In this document: piece by piece, positions 1 through 9,711 of the stretch | Numbering within the stretch: position 1 is the first letter of the stretch | How the letters are laid out: the number at the start of each line of letters is the position of its first letter | Assembly (NCBI GenBank): GCA_009746045.1 | Contig: RPFO01000715.1 | Coordinates: 126,501-190,500 of the forward strand | Direction of reading: 5' to 3' | Length of the DNA stretch: 64,000 bases | Source: Mesostigma viride | Lineage: Eukaryota; Streptophyta; Mesostigmatophyceae; Mesostigmatales; Mesostigmataceae | Notes under the pieces: model-generated | The model's database searches: none | Told to the model about the DNA's origin: nothing | What the model saw: only the letters and a program-made list of their open reading frames with translations | Program-made: the position numbers and the translations under genes

Positions 1-501
1 ATATTGGGGCATATTCCTGACACATTACAAGCCGCGAGACGCAAAATTTCCTTGATAACGGCAAGCTAGCAGCCATATCTTGTTACGCGCGCGCGCGAGT
101 GAAAATTTCCGGCCAAAGTCACATGATACTGTCTCAATACACGTTGTATTTACCAGGCTATGGCGAATATTACCCCCAAACCTATGCATCACCTTCGTCC
201 CTAAGTGTTCCCAGACCCACCGGACAACTTACATCCGTCACGGGTGTCGCGGCGCTCCTGGAATTAAGCGCCGCGCCACCGGGGGTCAAAGTGGGCGATA
301 TATCGCCCAGTTTCCGGACTATGGGTTAAGGCCTAGCCAACGCGGCCTGTACATGCATGTACGCCCATTATGGGCCCCGCCATAGGGCATAGTACCATAC
401 CAGCTCGATTAATTAATTAATTAGGAACATAACTCCGTTGGGAGTATCTGTAGCACATAGCCCTTGAGAAGGGGCAGATGGCCTATAATACATTCTAGGC
501 T
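1..501. other. Unclassified repeat-rich flank left of Copia-1
   Basis: I see no convincing gene here; the short ORFs near 80-385 look random. The only recognisable structure is a LINE-type 3' terminus at about 408-450 (described separately). The motif CCAGCTCGAT at 400 recurs just right of Copia-1 at about 6764, so both flanks of Copia-1 probably belong to one older repeat. Confidence 0.4.
408..450 (-). repeat. LINE-type 3' terminus: CAAC-loop hairpin plus TTAA tail
   Basis: Read on the minus strand, a short stem with a CAAC loop (CTCC-CAAC-GGAG) is followed by a run of TTAA units. This is the same terminal arrangement as in the better preserved LINE copies at 7789, 22200, 23170 and 48945. 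It is probably a severely 5'-truncated LINE insertion. Confidence 0.5.
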
Positions 502-506
502 ACTTC

Positions 507-1167
507 AGTTAAAGAAACTGTGGCTGAACTGTGGTTCAGCCTGCACTGATTAATATCTACAGAGGAAGTAGTTATATTAATCAATAGGTTTACGTTGCTG
601 GTTATGGCTACCAGCACAGAATGCACGAGGCACGTGAGAACCGTCGCCAAAGGTGCGAGGACACAGGTGCAGGGAAAGTGGTGCTACCAAGTGGCAGCGT
701 CCTGCTCGTTATATACTAATTGTGACGCAGTCACATCCTGATGACTGATAGGACAGATCATCTCACAATATTGCTGTCCTTCACTCTGGACCAGCAGATC
801 TCGACTCGTTATCCATAAATAGTCACATCAGTGTCCTGTCGCACAAGTCCTGTCACTATTTGTTACGTCTAATCAATAGCATTGAATAGACCGCAGTGTC
901 GGAGACTAAATGTCCTATCGTACACTGTGACAAGACGTCGTATGCCACGCGTCACTTGAAGAACCACCGTAGAATCACCGAATCCAAGTAGAATGTAGTA
1001 GAACAGTATCTTGCTCATATCTCGAGCAATACTCATCAGAATGAACCCGTTTCTGGATTGTAGTAACCGGAAGTAGAATCTCTACAAGCCAAGTAGCTTA
1101 GTAGAATAATATTGCTTGCCAGCCCTTTCTTCTCTTTTAGAGCTTGGTCATAACAGCCATATTAACT
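507..1167 (-). repeat. Copia-1 3' LTR
   Basis: This copy matches 6071-6733 closely. It lacks about 33 bp of ATATAC-type sequence near 712. It has about 35 extra bp at 1115-1155 that repeat the neighbouring polypurine-tract region. The terminus next to the internal region is TTAACT at 1162-1167. Confidence 0.85.
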
Positions 1168-1186
1168 CCAGCCCTTTCTTTCTTTT
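1168..1186 (-). other. Copia-1 polypurine tract
   Basis: On the minus strand the 19 bp directly upstream of the 3' LTR are almost all purine (AAAAGAAAGAAAGGGCTGG). That is the expected position and composition of the plus-strand primer of an LTR element. Confidence 0.7.
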
Positions 1187-1741
1187 AGAGCTGTTAGGCT
1201 TGGCAACACATATATAGAAACAACATGCATAGCACTTGATATCCGGCGCCCTCCCAGCTCTCTGTAGTCTCTGCTCGGGATTAATCAAGCACCAAATCAC
1301 AACACATCTCAGCCATGACGAATTACAATGAATTCCCTATCCACTGGAAGTAGAAAGCCAAGTGTTTGGAATAGCAGCTTGTGGCTAACCAGAATAATGA
1401 CCAAAATGGAATCATCACCATAATGGCTCCTGATTGGAACCCCACAAGTTACCCACAAGACCTTATCAGGTAGACATTGATAGTTATCAGAACTGGCGCC
1501 CACCATGGACTGAGAAATAGCACATCACAAAATATATTAAGCACATGACAAACTACCTTCCTCTGTCTGGGACAAAACTAGGGGGACCTGTCGCCACCTC
1601 ACCAGCAAGGTTGATGGGCCAGCCAATCCGGGAAAATCCGCCTAACTAAGCAGCCCCAGGGAATCGAACCCTGCCCTATAAAATCCCTTTGGTTGAGACA
1701 AACCTCAAACTGAGGACAAACCCCCAACATGAAATGGAGTT

Positions 1742-4198
1742 TCATGTGCAATGCCACACCTGCTGAGCCACACTGGGATCACCCTTCAGAAATGCTCTCT
1801 TGAAATCTAGCAGAACTGAAGACATATCAGCACCCTGGTTCAGCATACCGACATACAGGCACAATAAAATACGCCATGTATCATGTAGCATCCCAGGTGT
1901 ATACAACTCCTCGCCCAGAAGATCCCCAGTACCACGGTATTCATTAAGAACTGGACGCACATGGGGAACAGACACCCCCTCCACCTCCTTCCGCTTGATG
2001 ACGAATCTGAGCTTCAACCGTGTACTGTATGGAGGAACTTCATTCACAGGCTGACAGCAGTCAAACTGCAACCACTCCTCTAGGGCCTTGGCAAATGCTA
2101 GCCTCCAGGCCTCAAACATCAGAGGAGAACTCATTTCCTGGACAAGCTGATCATAGCTAAGAGGAGAATGAGCAGCCAGTGATCTCTTAGTAATACCAAT
2201 ACTGCTAGGATGGAGAGCAGCTGGCATCACAAGACTGGAAGCCACAGGAATCTGATCCTCAGGCCACTGCACATTCCTGATCGCTTTCACAGAGAAAAAA
2301 TTAAGATTCAGGGCCCTGAAGTTAGTCAGTGGAATGCTACCCCAACCCTTACGAATAAGGCTATGAGATACAACCACAACTCCAGGGGTGCAAAGAAAAT
2401 TCTGACCCAAAATGATAGGGCCATCGTAATCTTCTAGCACTAGGAAGGAAACATCTACACCCATAAATGGTAAGATGATTTCTCCTACCACTTTCATATG
2501 AACCCTGCCACTAAAGTCAGACACCCAGGAACAGCTAGACTCGCCAATCTGCCGCTGCCCTGTATGCTGAGACCCCATGATTGAGACCTCTGCATTGGTA
2601 TCTACTTCTAGTGCAGTGCACTCGGACTCCCCCAACTGGCTGAGCTTGGACACCCGAGGCTTTTGCTTGGCTTTTTGCATAGCCAGCACCACATCTTTCA
2701 GGCCCACACCTCTATGCTTAGTGAGGCTAGAGGGGACCACATCTGCCTGCTCTAAATCTGGAAAGTTAACCGGTCCAGGGGTCTGGCCAGGACTTACCCG
2801 GGGATTACTTCCAGCCGGAACGTGATGATCAGGGATGACGTCATGACCAACTGGCAAGGTTGTCACATCAGGAGTTACTGCCTCTGCTTCAGCACCCCTT
2901 AGACGTACATATGACCACGACAGACGGTGCACATTCTGGGGAGGATCCTCCATCTTCACCCAGCACTTGTGCCCAGCTAGTTCCACCCTGGTCACTACTC
3001 CAGGGTGCCAGCTACCACGCTTGCCTGCAAGCTTGGGCTCTTTCCACACAATTACCCTCTGGCCAACAACAGGTTTCAGAACACTCCAGCCCTTGTCTTT
3101 CTGCCTCAACTTGGCAAACTTGAACATAAGGCTATCTTTCCAGGCTTGCTCAACCTCAGTAGGGAGCTCCCGAAGATGCAATGATAATGGAGTCACAGGG
3201 ACCTCTCCAACATACATGGATGCCCTGACATTCAATCTGTCCTCAACTGACCTTAACCAGGCCGTCTTGATAATAGCTGGAACCAATCTTGGAATCTTCT
3301 TCTCCGTCAGCAGAATAGTCTTGAGTTCTCTGATTGTCCTCTCCACCACGCCTTGACTGCCATGGGACTCCCTGTGTACAACAAATAACTCAGGGAGGTC
3401 TTCATGCCCCATGCAGCACTCAAATTCTAAATCACACTGCAGCTGGATCACTGGTTTCATTCTGGATCTGATAGCCTGGAGCCCAGCCACCAAACATGGC
3501 TTAGATTTGTCTTGCAACAGCTCCAGCACCTTGTACTTGGTGTATCTGTCAACACCCACCAACAAAATCAGTTTCCTGATTTCTTGGATATCACATTGTA
3601 CATATCCAGGCTGCAACACAGGTTGTCTGACATGAGACTTCTTAGGCTTGGGAGCAACCAGCCTACAGGAACAAGCCTCAGCAACCTGCTTTACTGCATT
3701 AAACAAAGATGTCCCTCCCAGCCTCCTTGCAAACTGGAGTGCCTGGGCAGCATGACCAAACATATGATGCAATCTCAATGCAATGTTTGACACAAGAGAC
3801 ATTTTATTAAATACAGGTGAGGTGCTTGGAACAGCACTCTCTCTTACAACCAAGCTCCCCATTGCATCATTCAGGCCATCAGCCTCATCCTCCTCCTCTA
3901 AAGGAGCTTCCTGCCCTAAGGCAGGACTTCCACGCTCCAACATTGAAGGAGTACGCAAACTACCTCCAAGAGCCATGTGGGAACGTTGTTGCCTTGTGGT
4001 AACTGCTTTCACCATGGTGACGTGGGAACACCCAGTCACTACCCCATTGTGTTCTTCCTCCATGGATGCACCCTCAACCTGTGCAGGGGGACTCTCAACC
4101 TTAAGCGGGAGACTCTCAACCTGTGCAGGGAGCAAATCAACTTCATCCAGAGTAATGGGGGGGTCACTCTTAGCCCCCTCCCTGGCGGACCCTAGCAA
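1742..4198 (-). CDS. Copia-1 pol: integrase, protease-like domain, partial RT
   Basis: This 818-residue ORF has an HHCC-type zinc site at about residues 144-178. The integrase core follows, with candidate catalytic D203, D256 and E286 (in GVVERTIREL), and then a C-terminal integrase region to about residue 430. Residues 525-605 resemble a retropepsin: the active-site motif is VDTNAEVSIM and the second signature is IILGQNFL. Residues 690-818 match the N-terminal part of copia RT and end just after DFKRAFLKG. The protease therefore lies between integrase and RT, not ahead of integrase as in ordinary Ty1/copia. The residue after D-T is N instead of the usual G. The ORF stops where the internal deletion begins, so no YxDD motif or RNase H is present. 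The start at 4198 is the first ATG and overlaps the gag zinc-knuckle frame. Confidence 0.8.
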   Translation of the reverse strand: MLGSAREGAKSDPPITLDEVDLLPAQVESLPLKVESPPAQVEGASMEEEHNGVVTGCSHVTMVKAVTTRQQRSHMALGGSLRTPSMLERGSPALGQEAPLEEEDEADGLNDAMGSLVVRESAVPSTSPVFNKMSLVSNIALRLHHMFGHAAQALQFARRLGGTSLFNAVKQVAEACSCRLVAPKPKKSHVRQPVLQPGYVQCDIQEIRKLILLVGVDRYTKYKVLELLQDKSKPCLVAGLQAIRSRMKPVIQLQCDLEFECCMGHEDLPELFVVHRESHGSQGVVERTIRELKTILLTEKKIPRLVPAIIKTAWLRSVEDRLNVRASMYVGEVPVTPLSLHLRELPTEVEQAWKDSLMFKFAKLRQKDKGWSVLKPVVGQRVIVWKEPKLAGKRGSWHPGVVTRVELAGHKCWVKMEDPPQNVHRLSWSYVRLRGAEAEAVTPDVTTLPVGHDVIPDHHVPAGSNPRVSPGQTPGPVNFPDLEQADVVPSSLTKHRGVGLKDVVLAMQKAKQKPRVSKLSQLGESECTALEVDTNAEVSIMGSQHTGQRQIGESSCSWVSDFSGRVHMKVVGEIILPFMGVDVSFLVLEDYDGPIILGQNFLCTPGVVVVSHSLIRKGWGSIPLTNFRALNLNFFSVKAIRNVQWPEDQIPVASSLVMPAALHPSSIGITKRSLAAHSPLSYDQLVQEMSSPLMFEAWRLAFAKALEEWLQFDCCQPVNEVPPYSTRLKLRFVIKRKEVEGVSVPHVRPVLNEYRGTGDLLGEELYTPGMLHDTWRILLCLYVGMLNQGADMSSVLLDFKRAFLKGDPSVAQQVWHCT

Positions 4199-5299
4199 GC
4201 CCAGGGAAGGCTGAGCCTGTCAGGTTGGGTTGTTATACCCCCTTGGCCCCTTTGCTTACGCCAGCTAGGGCAGTCCTTACGGATGTGGCCCTGCTGGTGA
4301 CAGAAATAACATGTGATACGAGGTGTCCCCACCCCAGGTGGTCCCCGCTGGGACCCCACCCTGTTGAAATCAAATCTGGGACGCTGAGCCGCTGGCTGCT
4401 CCTGGGAAGGACCTCCACGACGCTTGAAGCCACTGAAGCCCTTGGCCTGGAAGCCCCCCCGCTTGGAAGGCCCTGACCTTGGTGGGCCATAACCGTTGGA
4501 GGGCTGCCCCCCCATTGGTTGCCCTTGACCTTGGGAACACTGCCCCCTGCTGCAGCTGCCACGTCCACCTTATCCTTCTCCTTCTGCTTCTCCCTGGCCT
4601 TGTCTGCCTCCTTCTTGCCTCCCACATACTTGCCCCTGAAATAATCCTTGATCTTGGCCACCATAGCAGCCCAGGTGGTGCATGTACGCATGTGCACCTG
4701 CAGGTTATCCAAGGTGACCTCATCCAATCCCAGGCTACCTAGGAAATCATCCATGGCAATCTCATCTGACACTACATACCCCTTGCCAGCACAATTGTGC
4801 CTGAGCTCCTGAAAATCCTCAAATGCCTGCAGAATCAGACCCTCAGCCTTGAAATCAATGTACTCCTTCTTCCAAAAGGAGCCATCACTAGCCCTCTTAT
4901 CATCTAGGAACACCTCAAACTCAGCTATAAAAACCTCCCAGGAATCTCCATCCTCAAACTTGTCATTTACATACTTCTGCACCCTCTTGGGACACTTAAG
5001 AAGGTACTGTGACATACACAGCACCTGCAGAGGATTGTTACCATTATACAAGCCCTTATATCCCTTAAGGTGCCTAATGGTAATATCCTTATCCTTAACA
5101 GTCCAGTGCTCCTTGAGACTGGGAAGCTGGTTAAGAATATAGCAAAGCCCTCCTGGGCCTTGGCTCTGCGGGGCTGCTCTGCTGCTGCTGCTACTGGACG
5201 ATTAAAATTCTGATTAAAATTCTGACCCCGCAGCATTTGTTCGCCGCGTATCTCGCCGTCTTCCAAACCCTGCATGGTCGCTGCGAATGCCGATGACAA
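4192..5299 (-). pseudogene. Copia-1 gag with zinc knuckle, broken by frameshifts
   Basis: The gag coding sequence runs through three minus-strand frames: 4967-5299, 4233-5051 and 4192-4515. The middle part is a helical, charged capsid-like region. The last part is Gly/Arg/Gln-rich and carries a CCHC knuckle (CYFCHQQGHIRKDC). Codon-like sequence continues smoothly from one frame to the next, so single-base indels rather than separate genes are the simplest reading. A programmed shift near the knuckle cannot be excluded. No D-T/S-G protease motif occurs between the knuckle and the integrase zinc site. Confidence 0.65.
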
Positions 5300-5425
5300 C
5301 TGTCGATGCCGATGCCGATGCTGAAGAAAGAATACTGCTGGGGAATTAATAAATTAATCCCTTAAGCTCTGGAACCAAGAAAAAAATTTTCCTGAATTAA
5401 TTCACTGTTAATTATAACAGAAAAT

Positions 5426-5989
5426 TTAATCCAGCCGCATATCGTCGCGCAGAAACTGCAATACGTTATCCAAAATCTGCTGCACAATACTCGGATATAA
5501 ATCAGGAAGCCCCTCGCTGTTTTCACCTGGCTCCTCAGCGTTTGATTGCCGCTGAATCGAAGCAGCAACGTTTATGATACCGTCGACTGACGACGCCCAC
5601 CCGTTGTGGCCAACCGGAACTGCGACAGCCGGAAGAGTCGCCGAAATTCCAGACCACGCTGTCGCCAACGCCAGAACACCCAAGCCGTAGGTGCGAAGCG
5701 CCGAAATTACTTGAGCTTGTTCGTCTGATCCCGACGCTGCAAGCCTTCGGAAAATATGGGAATTTTCCGACAGGATTTCCAAATCTTGAGTAAGGTCGTC
5801 GACGAACTGATGCAGATCGTTAGAAACTGGCGGCCTGCTGACGAGCGCTTGAGACAGCGAAGGTTGAACAGCACGCGAATGCAGCGCAGCAGTTGACGCC
5901 GTACGTTGAACGTTGAAATTAAAGCCTGAAGACGATGGAGCCGACGCACGCTCGGGAGATGGCTCACGATATTCACGCGTGTTTCCCAT
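5426..5989 (-). CDS. Copia-1 leader ORF or gag N-terminus
   Basis: This ORF of about 187 residues starts at the in-frame ATG at 5989 (MGNTREY), inside the region between the 5' LTR and gag. It has a Ser/Pro/Ala-rich N-terminus, then an amphipathic helical stretch, and an acidic C-terminus. I recognise no domain. A short AT-rich gap with a pyrimidine tract and AG at about 5310-5325 separates it from the gag frames. It could be a separate leader protein, or the first part of gag joined by splicing or a lost frame. Confidence 0.45.
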   Translation of the reverse strand: MGNTREYREPSPERASAPSSSGFNFNVQRTASTAALHSRAVQPSLSQALVSRPPVSNDLHQFVDDLTQDLEILSENSHIFRRLAASGSDEQAQVISALRTYGLGVLALATAWSGISATLPAVAVPVGHNGWASSVDGIINVAASIQRQSNAEEPGENSEGLPDLYPSIVQQILDNVLQFLRDDMRLD

Positions 5990-6070
5990 ATAATGGAAAA
6001 ACACCGTAAAAATTGCCGACACCAGAAATCAATGCCGTAATCAGTAGATTACGAACTCGCTTGTAATTCG

Positions 6071-6733
6071 AGTTAAAGAAACTGTGGCTGAACTGTGGTT
6101 CAGCCTGCACTGATTAATATCTACAGAGGAAGTAGTTATATTAATCAATAGGTTTACGTTGCTGGTTATGGCTACCAGCACAGAATGCACGAGGCACGTG
6201 AGAACCGTCGCCAAAGGTGCGAGGACACAGGTGCAGGGAAAGTGGTGCTACCAAGTGGCAGCGTCCTGCTCGTTATATACTTTACGTATTAGTATATACT
6301 TTTCGTTATATACTAATTGTGACGCAGTCACATCCAGATGACTGATAGGACAGATCATCTCACAATATTGCTGTCCTTCACTCTGGACCAGCAGATCTCG
6401 ACTCGTTATCCATAAATAGTCACATCAGTGTCCTGTCGCACAAGTCCTGTCACTATTTGTTACGTCTAATCAATAGCATTGAATAGACCGCAGTGTCGGA
6501 GACTAAATGTCCTATCGTACACTGTGACAAGACGTCGTATGCCACGCGTCACTTGAAGAACCACCGTAGAATCACCGAATCCAAGTAGAATGTAGTAGAA
6601 CAGTATCTTGCTCATATCTCGAGCAATACTCATCAGAATGAACCCGTTTCTGGATTGTAGTAACCGGAAGTAGAATCTCTACAAGCCAAGTAGCTTATAG
6701 TAGAATAATATTGCTTGCCAGGCAATATTAACT
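6071..6733 (-). repeat. Copia-1 5' LTR
   Basis: This is the upstream LTR on the minus strand. It starts at AGTTAATATT when read from 6733 and ends at CTTTAACT at 6071. No primer-binding site beginning with TGG is adjacent on the inner side, so the primer may be an internal tRNA fragment, or the site may have degenerated. Confidence 0.8.
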
Positions 6734-6738
6734 ACTTC

Positions 6739-7473
6739 CTGCAAGGGCCCCCCACCAGCTCGATGAATTAGAATTATTTAGTCATGTACATGTGTGCCTA
6801 TGATGAGCCCCACACCAGTGTTTTGATTAGTGGCGATTGAATTGATTAGTGGCGATATGCCGCCAAATGTGGCGGTGTGGCACTTTTTTTGGTAAAATGT
6901 GGCGGTGGCACCCTATTTGACAAGGCCCCCAACAAGAAGCCACAAATTGGCCTAGCTGTTCTACTTTCTAGTTTCGTTTCGCCACGTACAGAGTGGCCGT
7001 GCCTGAAGTTCACTCTAGTACAGGTTACGCCACAATTGGCAGCCGAACTTCCGGCCGGCGTTCCGCCACGAATCTCCCTTTAGAAAAGTGCAACAGTGCA
7101 CACCGCTTAACTAGTGCATGTTAGTAGCGCCAAGTGGCCAGCCCGCTGGCCGCTGGACAGGCTGGGCACTGAGCAGTGACTACCGTAGTAGGGAGCTAGA
7201 CCGGTGCAGTGTGCAGGGAGCTAGGTAGAATTGAATTACAAAAATCAACCAAAGTCTTGTCCAATCAAAATCATCGTCTTCGGAGCAGTGTCTTAGAGAC
7301 GACAGTATCCTCGAATCCATCGTCGAGAATTGGGACCGAATCATTGCGACATCGATATAAAAAAGCACGAAAAAGTACGCAAAAGTACGAACACAAACGA
7401 GCAAGTGCGGTGAAATGCGTCGAACTGAGGATTAATCTACACGGGCGGCCGGCAGGCAGATCGACCCGCCCTG
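6739..7473. other. Intergenic repeat-derived stretch
   Basis: No supported gene. It contains several short repeated GTGGCG/GCCACA motifs (about 6830-6960). Related GCCACA-rich sequence appears at 21820-21940. It looks like old, decayed repeat DNA. Confidence 0.4.
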
Positions 7474-7475
7474 TA

Positions 7476-7705
7476 CACCGCCAGCCTCACGTTTAAGATT
7501 GGGGTCCGGCCAATCCAGGGCTCATGATCTTAAAGAATCTTACTACTGTGATTCGATTCTAATGAGTTCTACTACATTGTACAACAATTATAGTACTAGT
7601 AGAGGTCAAATCCAGGGGCTCGTGATCTTAATTATTAAATATTAACCTAAGGGTTAATATAATTAATTAATAAACCTGAGAATCTTAAACGTGAGGCTGG
7701 CGGTG
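7476..7705. mobile_element. 230-bp MITE with TA target duplication
   Basis: Inverted termini of about 25 bp begin CACCGCCAGCCTCACG at 7476, and their reverse complement ends at 7705. TA lies immediately outside both ends (7474-7475 and 7706-7707). There is no ORF. Size, TIRs and TA target fit a Tc1/mariner-type non-autonomous element. Confidence 0.7.
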
Positions 7706-8207
7706 TATGTATACTCAGCCAGTACGGCGCCGCGCCGCGCTGACCCCGCCGTTCTGCTTGGTTGGCAGGCTTTGCTGCACCATGCAATTAATTAATTAAT
7801 TAAACTCGTGCTCCCGTTGGGGAGTCACGGAGCACCGAGGTGCTTTTAATCCCTGTGTGTGCACTACAGGAGAAAGGGCAGAGACCCCAAGTCTCCTTCA
7901 TGCCAAAGGCATGCCACAGCTGCATTCGGGCGCGCTAGCTAAACGGACACGCTAACGATCCGGCAAACTGTGGGTGCAATAAGACCCATGTAAGCGTAGC
8001 ATAACAAGTATAGCGTGGGCAAGTAATCTGAACATAGCCAGGGCGTAGCATGGCTGTACTAGGACTATAGGCTAAGGCTATGGCTGGTTGTGTACCGTGC
8101 GTTGGCGGCACGTGACTAGGTGTGTTGGCACAGCTAGGCAAACATTCTAGGCATGGCTGCCTTAGCGGCAGTGACTCCAATGGTTACAAGCTAGGGCTAT
8201 TGCTGTT

Positions 8208-8613
8208 CTAGCCCGCTGCCGGGGGCGTCCACATCTTGTGGTTGATCATCAGGTCCCCGCCCCTCCAGTACACCTTGGGCTTCTGGGGGTCCTGCTTATG
8301 GCGGAGGTATTCCGGCCACAGGTCGCATCGCTGCTGTTGCTGAGCGGGGGTTAGGTCGTCATCCAGCGTCCTGGTGAGGTCGTGCAACCGCTTGCGACGA
8401 GAGAGGAACCGCTGCTTATCCTCAGCTGGGGAGAGGAAGGTGAGCAGGACTGGTGGGGGAGCCGCCTTGTCCCGTGAGTGGGGAAGGCGGTGGCACCCAC
8501 GCAGTTCTACCTCACCTACCAGGCCCATGACTCAGGGTAAGAAGCTGGTTCTTGAGCTCGTCAGCAAGAGAGGTTGACATCTCACCTGGCTTCTGGGGGA
8601 AGCGACGTAGCAC
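8208..8613 (-). pseudogene. LINE ORF1 C-terminal part (RRM/CTD-like)
   Basis: The readable frame from 8528 to the stop at 8208 resembles the C-terminal half of L1-type ORF1 proteins. A GLVGEVELRGCHRLP stretch is followed by a hydrophobic strand (VLLTFLS) and by RRKRLHDL...DDLTPAQQQQR, a pattern typical of the single-stranded RNA-binding RRM/CTD region. Upstream residues to 8613, where Gypsy-1 is inserted, read in another frame (LADELKNQLLTL), so at least one indel is present. The same C-terminus is preserved at 22599-22801. Confidence 0.7.
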
Positions 8614-9184
8614 TGTTACGTCGCGTAACAATTCGTTGTAGTTACGGACGTAAATTAGGTCCTTGGCCTCGGTTGTTCCTAGGTTACGTGCAGTTCTAGT
8701 TTGGACATGATTGTCCCCGTAACAGTACTGTGGTATAGTGGGTGCCTTTGGGCGCCGCGCCGCGTACTATATTAGTGGTCCTTATCCTTTTGTAGAATGT
8801 AGTGGACAGGCGTGCATCTGTGCACCTGCTTGTGTTTCTGTGTTTCTGCAGGCGAGGGCCAGGTCGGCCCGAGCCTGTTGGACCGTTGGTGACCATTTAT
8901 GCACGTTCCACTCCTTGTGTGGTCACTCGGCGTGTGTTAAATGAATTAGCACATATTAGCTTGGGTCACGGCAGTTTAGTTGTGTTTCCTTCCTCTTTTC
9001 CTGGAGTAAACGGGTTTGATTAAATGGCCTATGGCATATTACAGTAGTACATATGTAAATGCATTGAGATCTGGTTCGTCTCGGTCGTCTTTCGCTAGGG
9101 GTGTAAATAGAAGCAGCCTCACTAGTTTAGGTAGTATCAGGACAGGTAGAGGTAGAGGTGGCGGCCGAGGCTTGCGGCGTAACA
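8614..9184 (+). repeat. Gypsy-1 5' LTR
   Basis: The 571-bp LTR starts with its own small palindrome TGTTACG-TCG-CGTAACA (8614-8630). The 3' terminus repeats the CGTAACA half, so integrase would meet the same heptamer at three places. It differs from the 3' LTR at about 8933, 8936 and 9028. Confidence 0.9.
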
Positions 9185-9330
9185 ATGGACTCGGAGGTAG
9201 TTTAGATAGAGAGCGAGACGACGATCCTTTGCAACATACGTCATTGAATCAACCCTTCCGCGGCTGGGAAAAAGAAGACGACACGTACTTGACAGGTAAT
9301 GGGCGGGTCGCCGTCAAGCTAGGAGGATAG
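9031..9330 (+). CDS. Small RG-rich ORF starting inside the Gypsy-1 LTR
   Basis: From an ATG at 9031 within the LTR, 99 codons stay open across the LTR end and the primer-binding site. The product is Ser/Arg-rich with an RGRGGGRG box (RGG-like, RNA-binding style) and an acidic C-terminus. It may be a translated leader ORF or a chance ORF. A GT-type donor (ACAG-GTAATG) at 9296 lies near its end, but splicing from there to the next ORF does not keep frame. Confidence 0.35.
   Translation: MAYYSSTYVNALRSGSSRSSFARGVNRSSLTSLGSIRTGRGRGGGRGLRRNNGLGGSLDRERDDDPLQHTSLNQPFRGWEKEDDTYLTGNGRVAVKLGG
9186..9197 (+). other. Gypsy-1 primer-binding site candidate
   Basis: One base after the 5' LTR the sequence reads TGGACTCGGAGG. 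A TGG start directly inside the LTR is expected for pairing with a tRNA 3' CCA end. I cannot assign the tRNA by eye. Confidence 0.55.
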
Positions 9331-9711
9331 TGCTGCCTGATTCAGGACACGCCCTGCCTAGACGTTAGACCTGCTCGAAGCGGAAAATCCTTTCGTATAT
9401 AGCTCCTGCTCCTCGTCTTGTTTCCTTAGAAAGATGGTTTACTGCCGTAGACAGTTGCTGGTTTTGGTTCGACGATAGAGAGACGGCTAGCGTCTCGTAG
9501 ATTACCCTTTTTCTGCATCGTGCCTGCTTCGTATTTAGACGACCCTTCGCCGGACGCAGAATTCTTGAAACCGGATACTTACGACCACCTGGCGCTGGAA
9601 ACATCGTCCCTACGTGCGTCGTCAATCTGGTTCGGTTTCAGACACCCGAGATAAGTCGCCTTCTCCTCGTTCTCCTCATTTGACTGCTCAAGACCTACCA
9701 GGTGCGTTACC

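Larger units (their letters stand above)
507..6733 (-). mobile_element. Copia-1, truncated Ty1/copia-type LTR retrotransposon
   Basis: Two near-identical terminal repeats (507-1167 and 6071-6733) enclose gag- and pol-like ORFs on the minus strand. The outer ends are AGTTAA...TTAACT, and the 5 bp ACTTC occurs on both sides (502-506 and 6734-6738), which fixes the boundaries. Gag, integrase, a protease-like domain and only the first part of reverse transcriptase remain. The catalytic half of RT and all of RNase H are missing between 1187 and 1741, so this copy is an internal-deletion derivative that could move only in trans. Its closest relative in the window is Copia-2. Confidence 0.88.

Noticed and set aside
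9296-9711. An intron joining the LTR-initiated ORF to the viroplasmin-like ORF in Gypsy-1.
   Set aside because: Donor ACAG-GTAATG at 9296 and acceptors at 9692 and 9701 exist, but the joined frame hits TGA at the downstream ATG, so no fusion protein results.
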